38,181 bases of DNA, taken from assembly GCA_913020395.1 (NCBI GenBank), contig CAJWCA010000004.1:1-38181 (forward strand), read 5' to 3'. The notes under the pieces were generated by a model. That model was not told the origin of the DNA and ran no database searches. It worked only from the letters and a program-made list of their open reading frames with translations. Below, piece after piece: positions 1 to 8,391 of the stretch (the first letter of the stretch is position 1; each line of letters begins with the position of its first letter). Source of the stretch: an uncultured Cellvibrionales bacterium. GTDB taxonomy: Bacteria; Pseudomonadota; Gammaproteobacteria; Pseudomonadales; Cellvibrionaceae. A program made the translations under genes and the position numbers.

Positions 1-443
1 AAAATTTAGCGAACTCGGAATTGCAACTCGGATCACTTATTGCCCGCGGGCTGAGCAACGAAGAAATTACAGAACACCTTCCTGCCTCCATCTCAACGAT
101 TAAAAGAGACATTTCCAGGTTAATGGACAAATTGGACATTAATCCCAGGCGACGTTCGATGCTGGCAACTCTGTTTAAAGAATACGACGCTTCGATGCAG
201 TCTGAAGATGTAGACAGGCAGTCCAGACAGATTCTCACCGAAGCCCTACCCGAACTTATCACGATGCTACATTATGAGCTTCAGGGTACCAACCAACGAT
301 TGGATAAAGTCATTGAGCTGTGGGAAGAGTTTATAGAGAGAACCTCGGATCAGGTAGCCCCTGCCGATGAAAGTACTGACACTGAAGGCACAGAGACTAA
401 CAGTAGTACTGCCGCGATCAGTACAGAAACCGAAAACTTATGA
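1..443 (+). CDS. LuxR-type HTH regulator, 5' truncated by window edge
   Basis: The reading frame is open from the first bases and ends at TGA 441-443. The visible start has the shape of a LuxR/GerE helix-turn-helix: an LxxxELQLGSLIARGLSNEEI helix, then a recognition helix around STIKRDISRLMDKL. The frame is open upstream of the first possible TTG (position 21), and that TTG lies inside the HTH, so the true start is outside the window. LuxR-type HTHs usually sit at the extreme C-terminus, but here about 85 residues follow. They form a helical stretch (ALPELITMLHYELQ) and then an acidic Ser/Thr/Glu-rich tail that is probably disordered. No upstream sensory or receiver domain can be seen. It converges on the cysteine synthase gene with a 26-bp gap. 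DNA binding is well supported; the signal and targets are unknown. Confidence 0.7.
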   Translation, partial: NLANSELQLGSLIARGLSNEEITEHLPASISTIKRDISRLMDKLDINPRRRSMLATLFKEYDASMQSEDVDRQSRQILTEALPELITMLHYELQGTNQRLDKVIELWEEFIERTSDQVAPADESTDTEGTETNSSTAAISTETENL

Positions 444-469
444 GCGCTGCGAAACCCGCAAGGCTGGCC

Positions 470-1951
470 TCAACGCGGATGTAACCAACCGGGTAAAAAT
501 CCATAGGGGTCTGTCTTTACATTTTTGTTAAAGGGCACCCCCGCGCGAGCCAGGCGCTTTTGCAAGTCTTCATTTTTACAATCATCAAACAAGTCAGTAC
601 AGCCACCCACAAACTCCCCATTGATGAAAATTTGCGGAAATGTATTCCAACCCGTTTTCTCACTCAGAGCCACTCGCATTTTACCGCCACGATTACCTTT
701 CTGATATTCAAGCGAGTCTAGATCTACCGAGCGATAGGAGATTCCGTATTCCGCCAAAACCTTACGAACGGACCAGCAAAATTCGCACCATTCCAGTGCA
801 AACATAACAACCTTATTATCCGAGTCATCCAGTATTGCAGCCACCGCTTCGACAGCATCGACATCCAGTTTCGGCTTGCTTTCATCATTAGCCGCTGTTC
901 CTGAGGAGTCAAACCGATAACCCGGCGTTGATCGAGACAGAGCCTCTTCCTCATCGTTCATTTCTGCCTCAACACCGTCAAACAGCGGCGTTGTTAGATA
1001 ACGCTCTCCTGTGTCTGGCAGCATGCAAAGAATCGAGCTGCCTTCGGGCACGGTTTCGGCTAAATTTAATGCACCAGCCAGCGTGGCGCCTGCAGAAATA
1101 CCCACAAAAATTCCCTCTTTTTGCGCCAGATCTTTTGCACATTGAAGTGAAAAATTCCCGTCGACGGGGATATAACCATCAATATGTTTCGACTGTAACG
1201 TCTGCTCTACCAGACTCGGGATAAAATCAGGCGACCAGCCTTGCATCAAATGAGGGCGAAAACTGGGGTGACTGCCTTTAACACTGCCGTCTGCGTTGCG
1301 CGCCTGAGGAATGTCGCTGCCCAAAAGCTGAGAGTTATCGGGTTCACACACCATAATTTTAGTGTGGGGGCTTTTCTCCTTTAACGCGCGGGAAACTCCA
1401 TTCAAGGTGCCCCCCGTTCCAAAACCACTCACCCAATAGTCCAATCCAATATCGGAGAAATCCTCAAGAATCTCCACCGCGGTTGTTCGTTCATGCATGC
1501 CAGCATTGGCGGGGTTGTCGAATTGTCGTGGTTGCCACCAACCAAAGGCCTCTGCAAGTTCCTCAGCCTTCTTAACCATACCTGTCCCTTTTTCGGATGC
1601 AGGGGTCAGCACTACCTTGGCGCCTAAAAAGCGAATCATCTTTCTCCGCTCGACACTAAAATTCTCTGCCATTGTGATCACCAGGGGATACCCTTTCTGA
1701 GCGCACACCATCGCCAAGCCAATCCCGGTATTGCCACTGGTGGCCTCGACGATGGTTTGCCCGGGCTGCAGCTCTCCACGTTGTTCAGCATCTTCAATGA
1801 CACCTAACGCCAGCCGATCCTTGACAGACCCCATTGGGTTAAAGGATTCCACTTTCACAAACACCTTCACCCCTTTTGGACCTAATTTGTTGATTCGGAT
1901 AACAGGTGTATTGCCGATCGTTCCTAGAATATTTTCAAATCTTGCTGACAT
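470..1951 (-). CDS. Cysteine synthase-family PLP enzyme fused to a C-terminal glutaredoxin
   Basis: Residues 1-330 are a fold-type II PLP enzyme of the O-acetylserine sulfhydrylase (CysK/CysM) family. The Schiff-base lysine is K44 in the SVKDR motif, the substrate loop is TSGNTG at 71-76, the phosphate-binding loop is GTGGT at 178-182, and ISAGATLAG follows at 285-293. After a variable linker (about 330-378) comes a complete glutaredoxin domain with a dithiol CEFC site at 389-392, the cis-Pro TFPQ at 437-440 and GGCTD at 449-453. Plain CysK is about 310-325 residues, so the extra 170 are a true fusion with no stop or frameshift. The start has an AAGGAA Shine-Dalgarno 8 nt upstream. It is the last gene of a minus-strand operon behind a PLP decarboxylase (35-bp gap) and a DsrE-like protein. 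Known for the family: beta-replacement on an activated serine with a sulfur nucleophile. Inference: the glutaredoxin may supply or reduce the sulfur donor. The exact product is not established. Confidence 0.9.
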   Translation of the reverse strand: MSARFENILGTIGNTPVIRINKLGPKGVKVFVKVESFNPMGSVKDRLALGVIEDAEQRGELQPGQTIVEATSGNTGIGLAMVCAQKGYPLVITMAENFSVERRKMIRFLGAKVVLTPASEKGTGMVKKAEELAEAFGWWQPRQFDNPANAGMHERTTAVEILEDFSDIGLDYWVSGFGTGGTLNGVSRALKEKSPHTKIMVCEPDNSQLLGSDIPQARNADGSVKGSHPSFRPHLMQGWSPDFIPSLVEQTLQSKHIDGYIPVDGNFSLQCAKDLAQKEGIFVGISAGATLAGALNLAETVPEGSSILCMLPDTGERYLTTPLFDGVEAEMNDEEEALSRSTPGYRFDSSGTAANDESKPKLDVDAVEAVAAILDDSDNKVVMFALEWCEFCWSVRKVLAEYGISYRSVDLDSLEYQKGNRGGKMRVALSEKTGWNTFPQIFINGEFVGGCTDLFDDCKNEDLQKRLARAGVPFNKNVKTDPYGFLPGWLHPR

Positions 1952-1986
1952 TTTCGAATTCCTTTTTTCTATGAGACACCCCAGAA

Positions 1987-3444
1987 CTACAGATCGACTG
2001 CCGTGCTCAGCTGCCTACCTATATCAATGACTTGCGAGACCAAATTATCAACCTGCTGCCAATCAGTTCTGGCACCAATAAAACACGGTCGTATGGCCAG
2101 CTTTCCATCGAGTAAAGCAGTGCTGGGTAAACTTGTTCCCCTGCGAATTAATTCCCTGTGAATTCGTCGATTTAACACATTCAAATCGTCACAGTTTTCA
2201 TGTACATATCGAAAACAACATATCGACAAGCTGGGTTCCTGAAGCAATTCCAGATTCGCATGTTCCCGGACAAGTTCCGCAAGCGCCTTGGCCATCGCAT
2301 TGTGTCGACACACTCGTGCGCGCATGCCCTCCCTGCCAATTTCTTTCAGCATCGCCCAGACCACCGCTCCACGGCTCGGCGCTGACAACTCCAAACCAAA
2401 ATCACTGTAGGGAATACCCAGGCTGTCCATAGAGCTTTTGATAGGTTCATCTTCCGGGCAAGAGCCCTCCAGGTAGTCTGCCTCTTCTTGGGTGAACGCC
2501 CTCTGCAACAAATCGCGATCTTTCACATAACTTGCGCCAATGCCCACCGGCGCCCCCAACCACTTATGCGGGTCGACAATGACAGAATCTGCCAATTCCA
2601 CCCCCTTGAAGAGAGGCCTTACTACAGGGTCCAGAATGCCGGGCAGTCCGTAAGCTCCATCGACGTGGAACCACACATTAAACTCGCGGGCAATCTCCCC
2701 AATGCGCTGAAGTGGATCGATGGCACCGGTACTTGTACTCCCCGCATTGGCAACAATAGCCACCGGTAATAATTGTTTCTCTTTGTCTTTTAACAGTTGA
2801 TTGCGCAAGGCCTCAACTGACATGCGACCCCGGCTATCGACTGGAATAGCAACAACGGATCTTCGACCCAAGCCCAATACTGCCGCCGCGCGATGAATAG
2901 TATGGTGACTGGAGGCACTGGCATAAATTCTGCCTGGAACCGAAACGCCTTCGGCCGCGGGGTCAACGCCAATCCCTTCAAAAGCCCATTGCCTGGCAGC
3001 CCCCAAACACACGAGATTAGCCACAGAACCACCACTGCTGTAGACGCCTTTCATTCCATCCGGAAGCTCAAACATCTCCGCCATCCACTGTAGTGACAGT
3101 TCTTCAAGAAAATTGAACGCCGTCATACCCAGACGCTGGGGGGAGGCAACCGCTCCGCTTAATGAGGCCAGCAAACCGATGGAGGTTCCCCCAGTCGTAA
3201 TAAACGAAGTGCAGCCCGGTTTTGGAATCTGAGAGCCATTGGGGATCAAGTGCTCACCCATTAGTTCGATAACTCGGTCTGCACCACACCCCTCTTCTGG
3301 CAGCCCTCCTCCCAGTGCAGCCCGCCATTCATTGGCTTGCTGTACCGCGTCAGGATGCTCAAATTGCAAAAAGCGATCTAAATATTCACCAAGTTGATTC
3401 AAACGCTTTGTCAATTTGCCAATTTCAGCCCGTTCTTCATGCAT
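1987..3444 (-). CDS. Group II PLP-dependent amino acid decarboxylase
   Basis: This 485-residue protein has the hallmarks of the group II (aromatic-L-amino-acid/glutamate/cysteine-sulfinate type) decarboxylases. These are SSHHTIHRA near residue 180 (the His that stacks on PLP), NAGSTSTGAID at 233-243, HVDGAYG with the pyridine-binding Asp at 262, and DPHKW with the PLP lysine at K294. The length matches the family. The start ATG at 3444 has no strong Shine-Dalgarno, which fits translation coupled to the DsrE-like gene 34 bp upstream. Sequence alone does not give the substrate: family members act on aromatic amino acids, glutamate, 2,4-diaminobutyrate, aspartate or cysteine sulfinate/cysteate. 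Its place between a DsrE-like sulfur protein and a cysteine synthase makes a sulfur-containing amino acid an attractive but unproven substrate. The expected product would be the corresponding amine plus CO2, in the cytoplasm. Confidence 0.9.
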   Translation of the reverse strand: MHEERAEIGKLTKRLNQLGEYLDRFLQFEHPDAVQQANEWRAALGGGLPEEGCGADRVIELMGEHLIPNGSQIPKPGCTSFITTGGTSIGLLASLSGAVASPQRLGMTAFNFLEELSLQWMAEMFELPDGMKGVYSSGGSVANLVCLGAARQWAFEGIGVDPAAEGVSVPGRIYASASSHHTIHRAAAVLGLGRRSVVAIPVDSRGRMSVEALRNQLLKDKEKQLLPVAIVANAGSTSTGAIDPLQRIGEIAREFNVWFHVDGAYGLPGILDPVVRPLFKGVELADSVIVDPHKWLGAPVGIGASYVKDRDLLQRAFTQEEADYLEGSCPEDEPIKSSMDSLGIPYSDFGLELSAPSRGAVVWAMLKEIGREGMRARVCRHNAMAKALAELVREHANLELLQEPSLSICCFRYVHENCDDLNVLNRRIHRELIRRGTSLPSTALLDGKLAIRPCFIGARTDWQQVDNLVSQVIDIGRQLSTAVDL

Positions 3445-3478
3445 ATGAGCATCTCATTTTATTCACCGCTTGCGGCCC

Positions 3479-3844
3479 TTAAGCCAGGACCACACCACCA
3501 CTGGCTAGATATGCCATGGTTTTAGGTGCACCGGCGATCTCTGCGCCTTCGATGAGATCAGAGGGCTGAATGCCCTTAACAGTTGCACAAACCGGACACA
3601 ACCAGAGCACACCACCGTTTGCCACAAACTGTTCAATCAAATTGGATAGAGGTTCAAGCCCCTCGGACACCAAACCATCTGCCCCTCCTTTTACACACAA
3701 TTGAGCCGCGTCAGAAGTAATAAAAATGGCAGCTTCATGTTCTTTTGAGGCCGACACCGCCAAAATGAAAGAGATAGTCGCCCTCTCTAGGTGGTTAGCG
3801 CCTTCCTGGCAATTGATCAGGTATTTTTGTTTCGCCGTTGTCAT
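3479..3844 (-). CDS. DsrE/DsrF-like sulfur-relay family protein
   Basis: A 121-residue cytoplasmic protein with the DsrE/F-like fold pattern: an alternating beta-alpha start (ATISFILAVSA, then EAAIFITSDAAQLC) and a conserved-looking LWLCPVCATVKGI segment with Cys83 and Cys86. The end is LIEGAEIAGAPK, typical of DsrE-family proteins and their peroxiredoxin-like relatives. Members of the family carry persulfide sulfur on a cysteine or act as small redox proteins. The CPVC pair is a candidate for either role. The start has AGAGGA about 7 nt upstream. It is the first gene of the operon that continues into the PLP decarboxylase and the cysteine synthase-glutaredoxin fusion, which places it as a possible sulfur carrier for that pathway (inference). 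No DsrF or DsrH partner is visible, so this is not a full dsrEFH set. Confidence 0.8.
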   Translation of the reverse strand: MTTAKQKYLINCQEGANHLERATISFILAVSASKEHEAAIFITSDAAQLCVKGGADGLVSEGLEPLSNLIEQFVANGGVLWLCPVCATVKGIQPSDLIEGAEIAGAPKTMAYLASGGVVLA

Positions 3845-4034
3845 ATCGATTTCCTCTCGTTATAGAATAGCTTGTATGCTGATATCGAGATTTATAGTAA
3901 GTCGGATTGACGTGAGCAGCTTGATGGCACTCTGATTTAAATCTGGAGAAAACCTGAAGATTAGTTTGAAGTCTGAGGATTTCAACAGCATAGTAGATTC
4001 AAATCTTGCTGCGAGCACTAACAAGGTCATCTTC
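3845..4034. promoter_or_regulatory. Divergent promoter region of sulfur/PLP operon and its regulator
   Basis: 190 bp between two divergent start codons, so it must hold promoters for both. It contains the perfect 10-bp palindrome GATTTAAATC at 3934-3943 and the one-mismatch copy GATTCAAATC at 3996-4005. These are candidate half or full operators for the divergent winged-helix regulator. I could not pick out a convincing -35/-10 pair on either strand. Weak AT-rich -10-like stretches occur on the minus strand (TATAAC near 3856-3862). Confidence 0.4.
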
Positions 4035-5633
4035 ATGCGCTTTAGATTCAAACAATTCACTCTGGACACTGAACGTTTTGAGCTTCTGGACGAAGACGTG
4101 ATGCTTCACGTAGAGCCCCAAGTTATCGAGCTGCTAGCACTGCTAATCAAAAACCGCAGTCGACTGGTCACAAAAGAAGAGATTAATGAAACCGTGTGGA
4201 AGGGCAGAGTGGTATCTGACTCAGCGTTGAGCAGCCGTATTAAAACAGCGCGCCAGCTGGTGGGTGACAACGGCAATAAACAAGACCTTATTCGAACGAT
4301 ACACAAAAAGGGGTTTCGCTTCGTCGCTGAAGCCATTGAGCTGGACACAGACTCGGGGCGGCCTGAACTTCGCAAGACCAAGTCGTCGATTCAAGCGACA
4401 CACTCAGATGTCTATACGACCTCCAATGAGCACCCCGCCAAACCCGCAGTGGCGGTATTACCTTTTAGCAATTTATCAAACGATACAGAGCAAGAGTATT
4501 TCTCCGACGGTATCACCACTGACATTATCTCCCACCTCTCAAAACACCGCTGGCTGGACGTGACAGCCAGGAACACGGCGTTCAGCTACAAAGGAAAAAC
4601 CCTTGATGCTCGAGACATCGGTCGAGAGCTGAATGTGAGTTACATTGTTGAGGGTACCGTCCAGCGAGCGGGCAATCGCATTAGAGTTAATGTTCACTTA
4701 GTTGATGCCATTAACGGGCTGCAAAAATGGGCGGATCGTTACGACCGGGAACTCAGTGACATTTTCAACCTGCAAGACGAAATCACAGAGATCATTGTGG
4801 CCCGTCTTGAACCCGAAATCGGATTTTCTGAGCGCAACAAAGTCGTCAATTCCAGGCCAGCGAATCTCGATGCCTGGGATTGTTATCACCTGGGAATTTA
4901 TCATTTCTTTAAGTTTACCGGCTCAGGCAACCTCGAGTCGCAACGATTATTGCTAAAATGCCAGCAACTCGACGGGAGATTCGGCGAAGCCTACGCATGG
5001 TGGGCCTATGCCATCATATTAGGCATGGTCTATTGGGATACAAAACCCAGCCAGACCTCCCTAGATAAGGCACTTGCCGCCTGCGATCGAGCACTCGAGC
5101 TGGACGGTCAAAATGCCACCTTCTATATGTTGAAGGCCAGGGTATTGCTGGCAAGAAGGGAGTATTCTCACGCAATAGTTGAGAACCGCAATGCTATTCG
5201 ATTTAACCCTTCGTTGGCCGCGGCTTATTGTGGCCTTGGCGACTCTCTCGCCTATGAAGGTCGATACGACGAATCCATTCGCTATTTCGACAAGGCCATA
5301 ACATTAAGCCCCAACGATCCTCAACTGTGGGCATTTTTTACCTACGGCGCCCTGGTCCAACTATTCAGGCAAGATTTTGATGCAGCTCTGCAATGGGCAG
5401 AACGAGCCAGCAGTATTCCCAACTGCCAATATTGGACGATCGCACACAGGATGGTTGCCTACGCTTACCTCGGCGATCGGGAAAATATTGAAAGTAGTCG
5501 AACATTACTCCTAAAAGAACAACCTGGTTTTTCGCAGGCTTTTGCAAGAGAAAAGTTATTTTACTTAAAAAAACAGGAACAAATTGAACTCTACATAGAG
5601 GGGCTAAAGTTGGCGGGTATACCGGTTGATTAA
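4035..5633 (+). CDS. Winged-helix transcriptional regulator with TolB-like and TPR domains
   Basis: Residues 1-95 form an OmpR/CadC-type winged helix (LLIKNRSRLVTKEEI, then VVSDSALSSRIKTARQ and the wing GFRFVAEA). A charged linker leads to a TolB-like/FlgO-type domain (about 125-245), beginning AVAVLPFSNLS and including FSDGITTDI and YIVEGTVQRAG. TPR repeats follow to the end (for example AAYCGLGDSLAYEGRYDESI). There is no membrane segment between the DNA-binding and sensory parts, unlike CadC, so it should be cytoplasmic. I chose ATG 4035 because AAGG lies 8 nt upstream and the wHTH begins directly; an upstream TTG at 3966 would add 23 poorly structured residues. It is divergent from the DsrE-decarboxylase-cysteine synthase operon, the usual arrangement for a dedicated regulator. 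Its ligand is unknown. Confidence 0.88.
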   Translation: MRFRFKQFTLDTERFELLDEDVMLHVEPQVIELLALLIKNRSRLVTKEEINETVWKGRVVSDSALSSRIKTARQLVGDNGNKQDLIRTIHKKGFRFVAEAIELDTDSGRPELRKTKSSIQATHSDVYTTSNEHPAKPAVAVLPFSNLSNDTEQEYFSDGITTDIISHLSKHRWLDVTARNTAFSYKGKTLDARDIGRELNVSYIVEGTVQRAGNRIRVNVHLVDAINGLQKWADRYDRELSDIFNLQDEITEIIVARLEPEIGFSERNKVVNSRPANLDAWDCYHLGIYHFFKFTGSGNLESQRLLLKCQQLDGRFGEAYAWWAYAIILGMVYWDTKPSQTSLDKALAACDRALELDGQNATFYMLKARVLLARREYSHAIVENRNAIRFNPSLAAAYCGLGDSLAYEGRYDESIRYFDKAITLSPNDPQLWAFFTYGALVQLFRQDFDAALQWAERASSIPNCQYWTIAHRMVAYAYLGDRENIESSRTLLLKEQPGFSQAFAREKLFYLKKQEQIELYIEGLKLAGIPVD

Positions 5634-6121
5634 AAGATCAATACAAGAATGACAATCAGCACCAAAGAAATACCAACAAATTTATAAATTGAGCCTTTTG
5701 TCAGCCCCGCCGGCTGGCGACCCTTCTCTTCGAGTATCAATTTCGCCATCATGTCGTCGATGTCTCCTTTGCCGGGCTTTGTGGGATTCGCAGCATGAGC
5801 GACTGGACCGTCCCCTAACGCCGTGGTCGCCTGCGGTTTGAGCAAAGAGGAAGGAGTGGGTGTAGCTTCAGATAGAGTTGCAGATGTAGGTTTAGAAGCT
5901 GCTGCCGGAGAAGACTGCTTCGACACCTGCTGATCCCCGCGCTTCGATTTCGCCTCAAGAGGGGTTTCTTCCACACCCTCAGACTTGGCCTTAATTGCCT
6001 CGAGCAGTGCCAGCAATTCGATTCGATCGGGCTCGCTAATATATTGAAAAGCCTCATGATTGCTCGCTCGCAAGCTATAACTTCGACCATTAACGACTAT
6101 CTTAATTTCTGCATTTTCCAT
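5630..6121 (-). CDS. Tail-anchored membrane protein of unknown function
   Basis: 163 residues in three parts. The first is a short folded N-terminal region with beta strands (AEIKIVVNGRSYSLRA) and a helix (RIELLALLEAIKAK). The second is a long low-complexity linker rich in Ser, Pro, Thr and Ala (about 58-118). The third is a single C-terminal transmembrane helix (FVGISLVLIVILVLIF) that ends the protein. There is no signal peptide, so the likely topology is tail-anchored with the N-terminal domain in the cytoplasm. I do not recognise the family. Its stop codon overlaps that of the convergent regulator gene in a shared TTAA (5630-5633). It is divergent from the YcaQ-like gene. No strong Shine-Dalgarno is visible. 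Confidence 0.65.
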   Translation of the reverse strand: MENAEIKIVVNGRSYSLRASNHEAFQYISEPDRIELLALLEAIKAKSEGVEETPLEAKSKRGDQQVSKQSSPAAASKPTSATLSEATPTPSSLLKPQATTALGDGPVAHAANPTKPGKGDIDDMMAKLILEEKGRQPAGLTKGSIYKFVGISLVLIVILVLIF

Positions 6122-6270
6122 TGCAACTACCCAGTATTGAGATTTTTAATATCTTACCCATCTTAACGGAAAAAAACGGGATCTCCCACATCCGCACAAA
6201 AGACAATCACGCCACTAAAAGAACAGCACATGATAGTATTCAGGCGTCCCACCCATTTTGCAGACCCATT

Positions 6271-7488
6271 ATGAGCCCACAAACACAAAACACCCTTTAT
6301 CTGAGCGCGAACCAGGCCCGAAAAGTTATCCTGCTTAGCCAAGGAATACACAAGGAAAGCGCATTAGGTCGAGGCAAGGAGGCAGCCTTCAACGCAATCC
6401 TTAAACTCGGCTATATACAAATCGATTCCATCAGTGTGGTTCAACGAGCCCACCACCACAGTTTATGGAATCGCGCCGCAGGGTACCAAGCAGAGTTCCT
6501 TGACCAGCTTCAGGATGAAAAGCGTATTTTCGAATATTGGTCTCACGCGGCGGCCTACTTGCCAATGGTGGATTTCAAATACAGCCTTCCTCGCAAACAG
6601 GCCATTGCCCGAGGCGAGAAACACTGGTTTGATAAAAACAAAAAACTCACCCGGGAAGTGTTGGCCCGCATTCGCTCAGAGGGGCCGCTACAAGCCAAAC
6701 ACTTTGAACATAAACGAATCGGCAATACCGGTTGGTGGGATTGGAAGCCTGCAAAAAAGGCCCTGGAACAGCTTTTCATGGAAGGTGAACTCATGGTCGT
6801 CAAACGCCAGGGTTTTCAGAAGGTATACGACCTCACCGAACGCGTTTTACCCAGTGACGCTGACACAAAAACACCGGATACCGAAGATTATTATAGATAT
6901 TTGGTAACACGTTATCTGCGGGCCCACGGCATAGGCAAGCCGGAACACATGAGCTATTTACTGAAAGGCATAAAGTCTGACATTAACAAGCAGTGCCAGC
7001 AAATGCTTGAAGAAGGTCAGCTTATTCAAGTGCAAGTGAGCGATGCGCTGTATTACGCCCTCCCTGATGTACCTAATCTCATCAGCCAAAAATTAAGTCA
7101 AAGTAAAGTTAAAATTCTTTCGCCTTTTGACAATCTTCTGATTCAAAGAAAACGCACCAAAGAGCTATTTGATTACGATTATCAGATTGAGTGTTATGTT
7201 CCTGCGGACAAACGCAAATATGGATACTTTAGTTTGCCGTTATTATGGGGTCAAAATTTTGCTGGGAGAATGGATGTTAAAATGGATCGCGCAACAGGCA
7301 CCCTCAAACTACAAAATCTACACATTGAAACCCATGAACATGAAAACTTTCTTAGAGCACTTAAACCCGCACTATCCAAATTTCGAGTGTTTAACAAAGG
7401 TCAATCAATTGACTTGATTAGAATTACCAGCAATACAGGTAAACACAGTGAAAAAACACTCCGAACCTTGGCGTCTCGTCTGTTATAG
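6271..7488 (+). CDS. ycaQ: YcaQ/AlkZ-like winged-helix DNA glycosylase (HTH_42 family)
   Basis: A 405-residue protein close in length to E. coli YcaQ (about 410). The N-terminus reads LSANQARKVILLSQGI, which matches the YcaQ start pattern and is why I take ATG 6271 over a TTG at 6121. GYIQIDSISVVQRAHH contains a Q-x-D motif (Q50, D52), the catalytic signature of the YcaQ branch; the AlkZ branch has Q-x-Q. Tryptophan-rich winged-helix segments (GNTGWWDWKPAKKALEQLF) follow, then a C-terminal barrel-like region (LSPFDNLLIQRKRTKELFDY). The family unhooks interstrand crosslinks and removes bulky alkylated bases. A housekeeping repair role is more likely than self-resistance here, as no biosynthetic cluster is adjacent. 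No good Shine-Dalgarno is visible. Confidence 0.88.
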   Translation: MSPQTQNTLYLSANQARKVILLSQGIHKESALGRGKEAAFNAILKLGYIQIDSISVVQRAHHHSLWNRAAGYQAEFLDQLQDEKRIFEYWSHAAAYLPMVDFKYSLPRKQAIARGEKHWFDKNKKLTREVLARIRSEGPLQAKHFEHKRIGNTGWWDWKPAKKALEQLFMEGELMVVKRQGFQKVYDLTERVLPSDADTKTPDTEDYYRYLVTRYLRAHGIGKPEHMSYLLKGIKSDINKQCQQMLEEGQLIQVQVSDALYYALPDVPNLISQKLSQSKVKILSPFDNLLIQRKRTKELFDYDYQIECYVPADKRKYGYFSLPLLWGQNFAGRMDVKMDRATGTLKLQNLHIETHEHENFLRALKPALSKFRVFNKGQSIDLIRITSNTGKHSEKTLRTLASRLL

Positions 7489-7518
7489 CCCATTCAAATA
7501 GCGGGCGTGGCCGTGAAC

Positions 7519-8364
7519 TCAGGCGCTTGTTTCACCTAAGCTTTCATTCTCTTGCAGCTTAGGTGAAACTACACGTTTCTTAAACAATGGCCACCATAGG
7601 TTGTAATACCAAGACTGTTTCATCGATTCAGGATTAGTTGTGCCATAACGCTCGGGAAGTGCTCCCCGATTAAATGTGGCTGTTCCAAAAATAACATCCC
7701 ATATAAACAACGTTTGTGCATAATTTCCCATTGGCACGCCATTTTCACCTAAACCATGGTGCGCCCTGTGCAGGTTGGGGGTATTCACCAACATTTCAAA
7801 TAGAGCAACAAATCGACGCAAACTCTTTTTGCGGTAAATCCGCTGGTCCCAGTGGGTGCCCGTATGCAACCAAACATTGTGGGCGCCAATAACGGCCGTT
7901 GACAACAGGGCTTCCTCCAGCAATCCGAGGTATACCATGAAACCCGTCCACCAGAACCCGGGCATCACCCAGAACCACATCCAGTTTTCACGGAAAGCGA
8001 TTGATACCTGATAGACAGTAGGCGTGTGATGAGTGCGGTGAAAGCCCCACAATCGAGGATGTTCGTGAGCGAGACGATGTAGCCAATAGTGAGACAAATC
8101 ATCGGGCAAAAATATTAATAGGAAACCCAGGAAGAAAGGCAGTTCCTGTAGACTGTTTTTCATTTCAGGCACAAGCAATGTCGCAAGGCCAAACACAATC
8201 AATACAATACTGCCTTTAATCAGGGGCAACTGTAAAAAGCTGAGCCCATCAACGAGCCACTCCGCGATTGGACGAGGGTGTCGCCTATAAATTCCGGCGA
8301 GAGACTCCCAGGTCAAAGCCAATAAAAACAGGCCGGTTACAAGCACTTCATCATAGTTTGGCAT
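7519..8364 (-). CDS. Sterol desaturase/fatty acid hydroxylase family membrane enzyme
   Basis: 281 residues with about four hydrophobic segments and the histidine clusters of di-iron membrane hydroxylases: HYWLH at 92-96, HRTHH at 109-113, H162/H167 in the loop, and HRAHH at 199-203. The C-terminal TLFIWDVIFGTA is also typical. Members insert oxygen or desaturate lipids in the inner membrane, using an external electron donor; the substrate here cannot be told. The start has GGAGA 7 nt upstream. It lies 67 bp downstream of an ArsR-type regulator on the same strand, and an operator-like palindrome sits between them. Regulation of this enzyme by that regulator is therefore plausible. Confidence 0.88.
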   Translation of the reverse strand: MPNYDEVLVTGLFLLALTWESLAGIYRRHPRPIAEWLVDGLSFLQLPLIKGSIVLIVFGLATLLVPEMKNSLQELPFFLGFLLIFLPDDLSHYWLHRLAHEHPRLWGFHRTHHTPTVYQVSIAFRENWMWFWVMPGFWWTGFMVYLGLLEEALLSTAVIGAHNVWLHTGTHWDQRIYRKKSLRRFVALFEMLVNTPNLHRAHHGLGENGVPMGNYAQTLFIWDVIFGTATFNRGALPERYGTTNPESMKQSWYYNLWWPLFKKRVVSPKLQENESLGETSA

Positions 8365-8391
8365 AACTCTCTCCGATCATTGTTAACCCGA

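Noticed and set aside
3479-3844. Part of a dsrEFH sulfur-oxidation cluster
   Set aside because: Only one DsrE-like gene is present. No DsrF, DsrH, DsrC or reductase genes are nearby.
6434-6907. A 157-codon open frame in another phase within the YcaQ-like gene
   Set aside because: The YcaQ-like frame carries the QxD motif and full length. The other frame has no family features and looks like a shadow.
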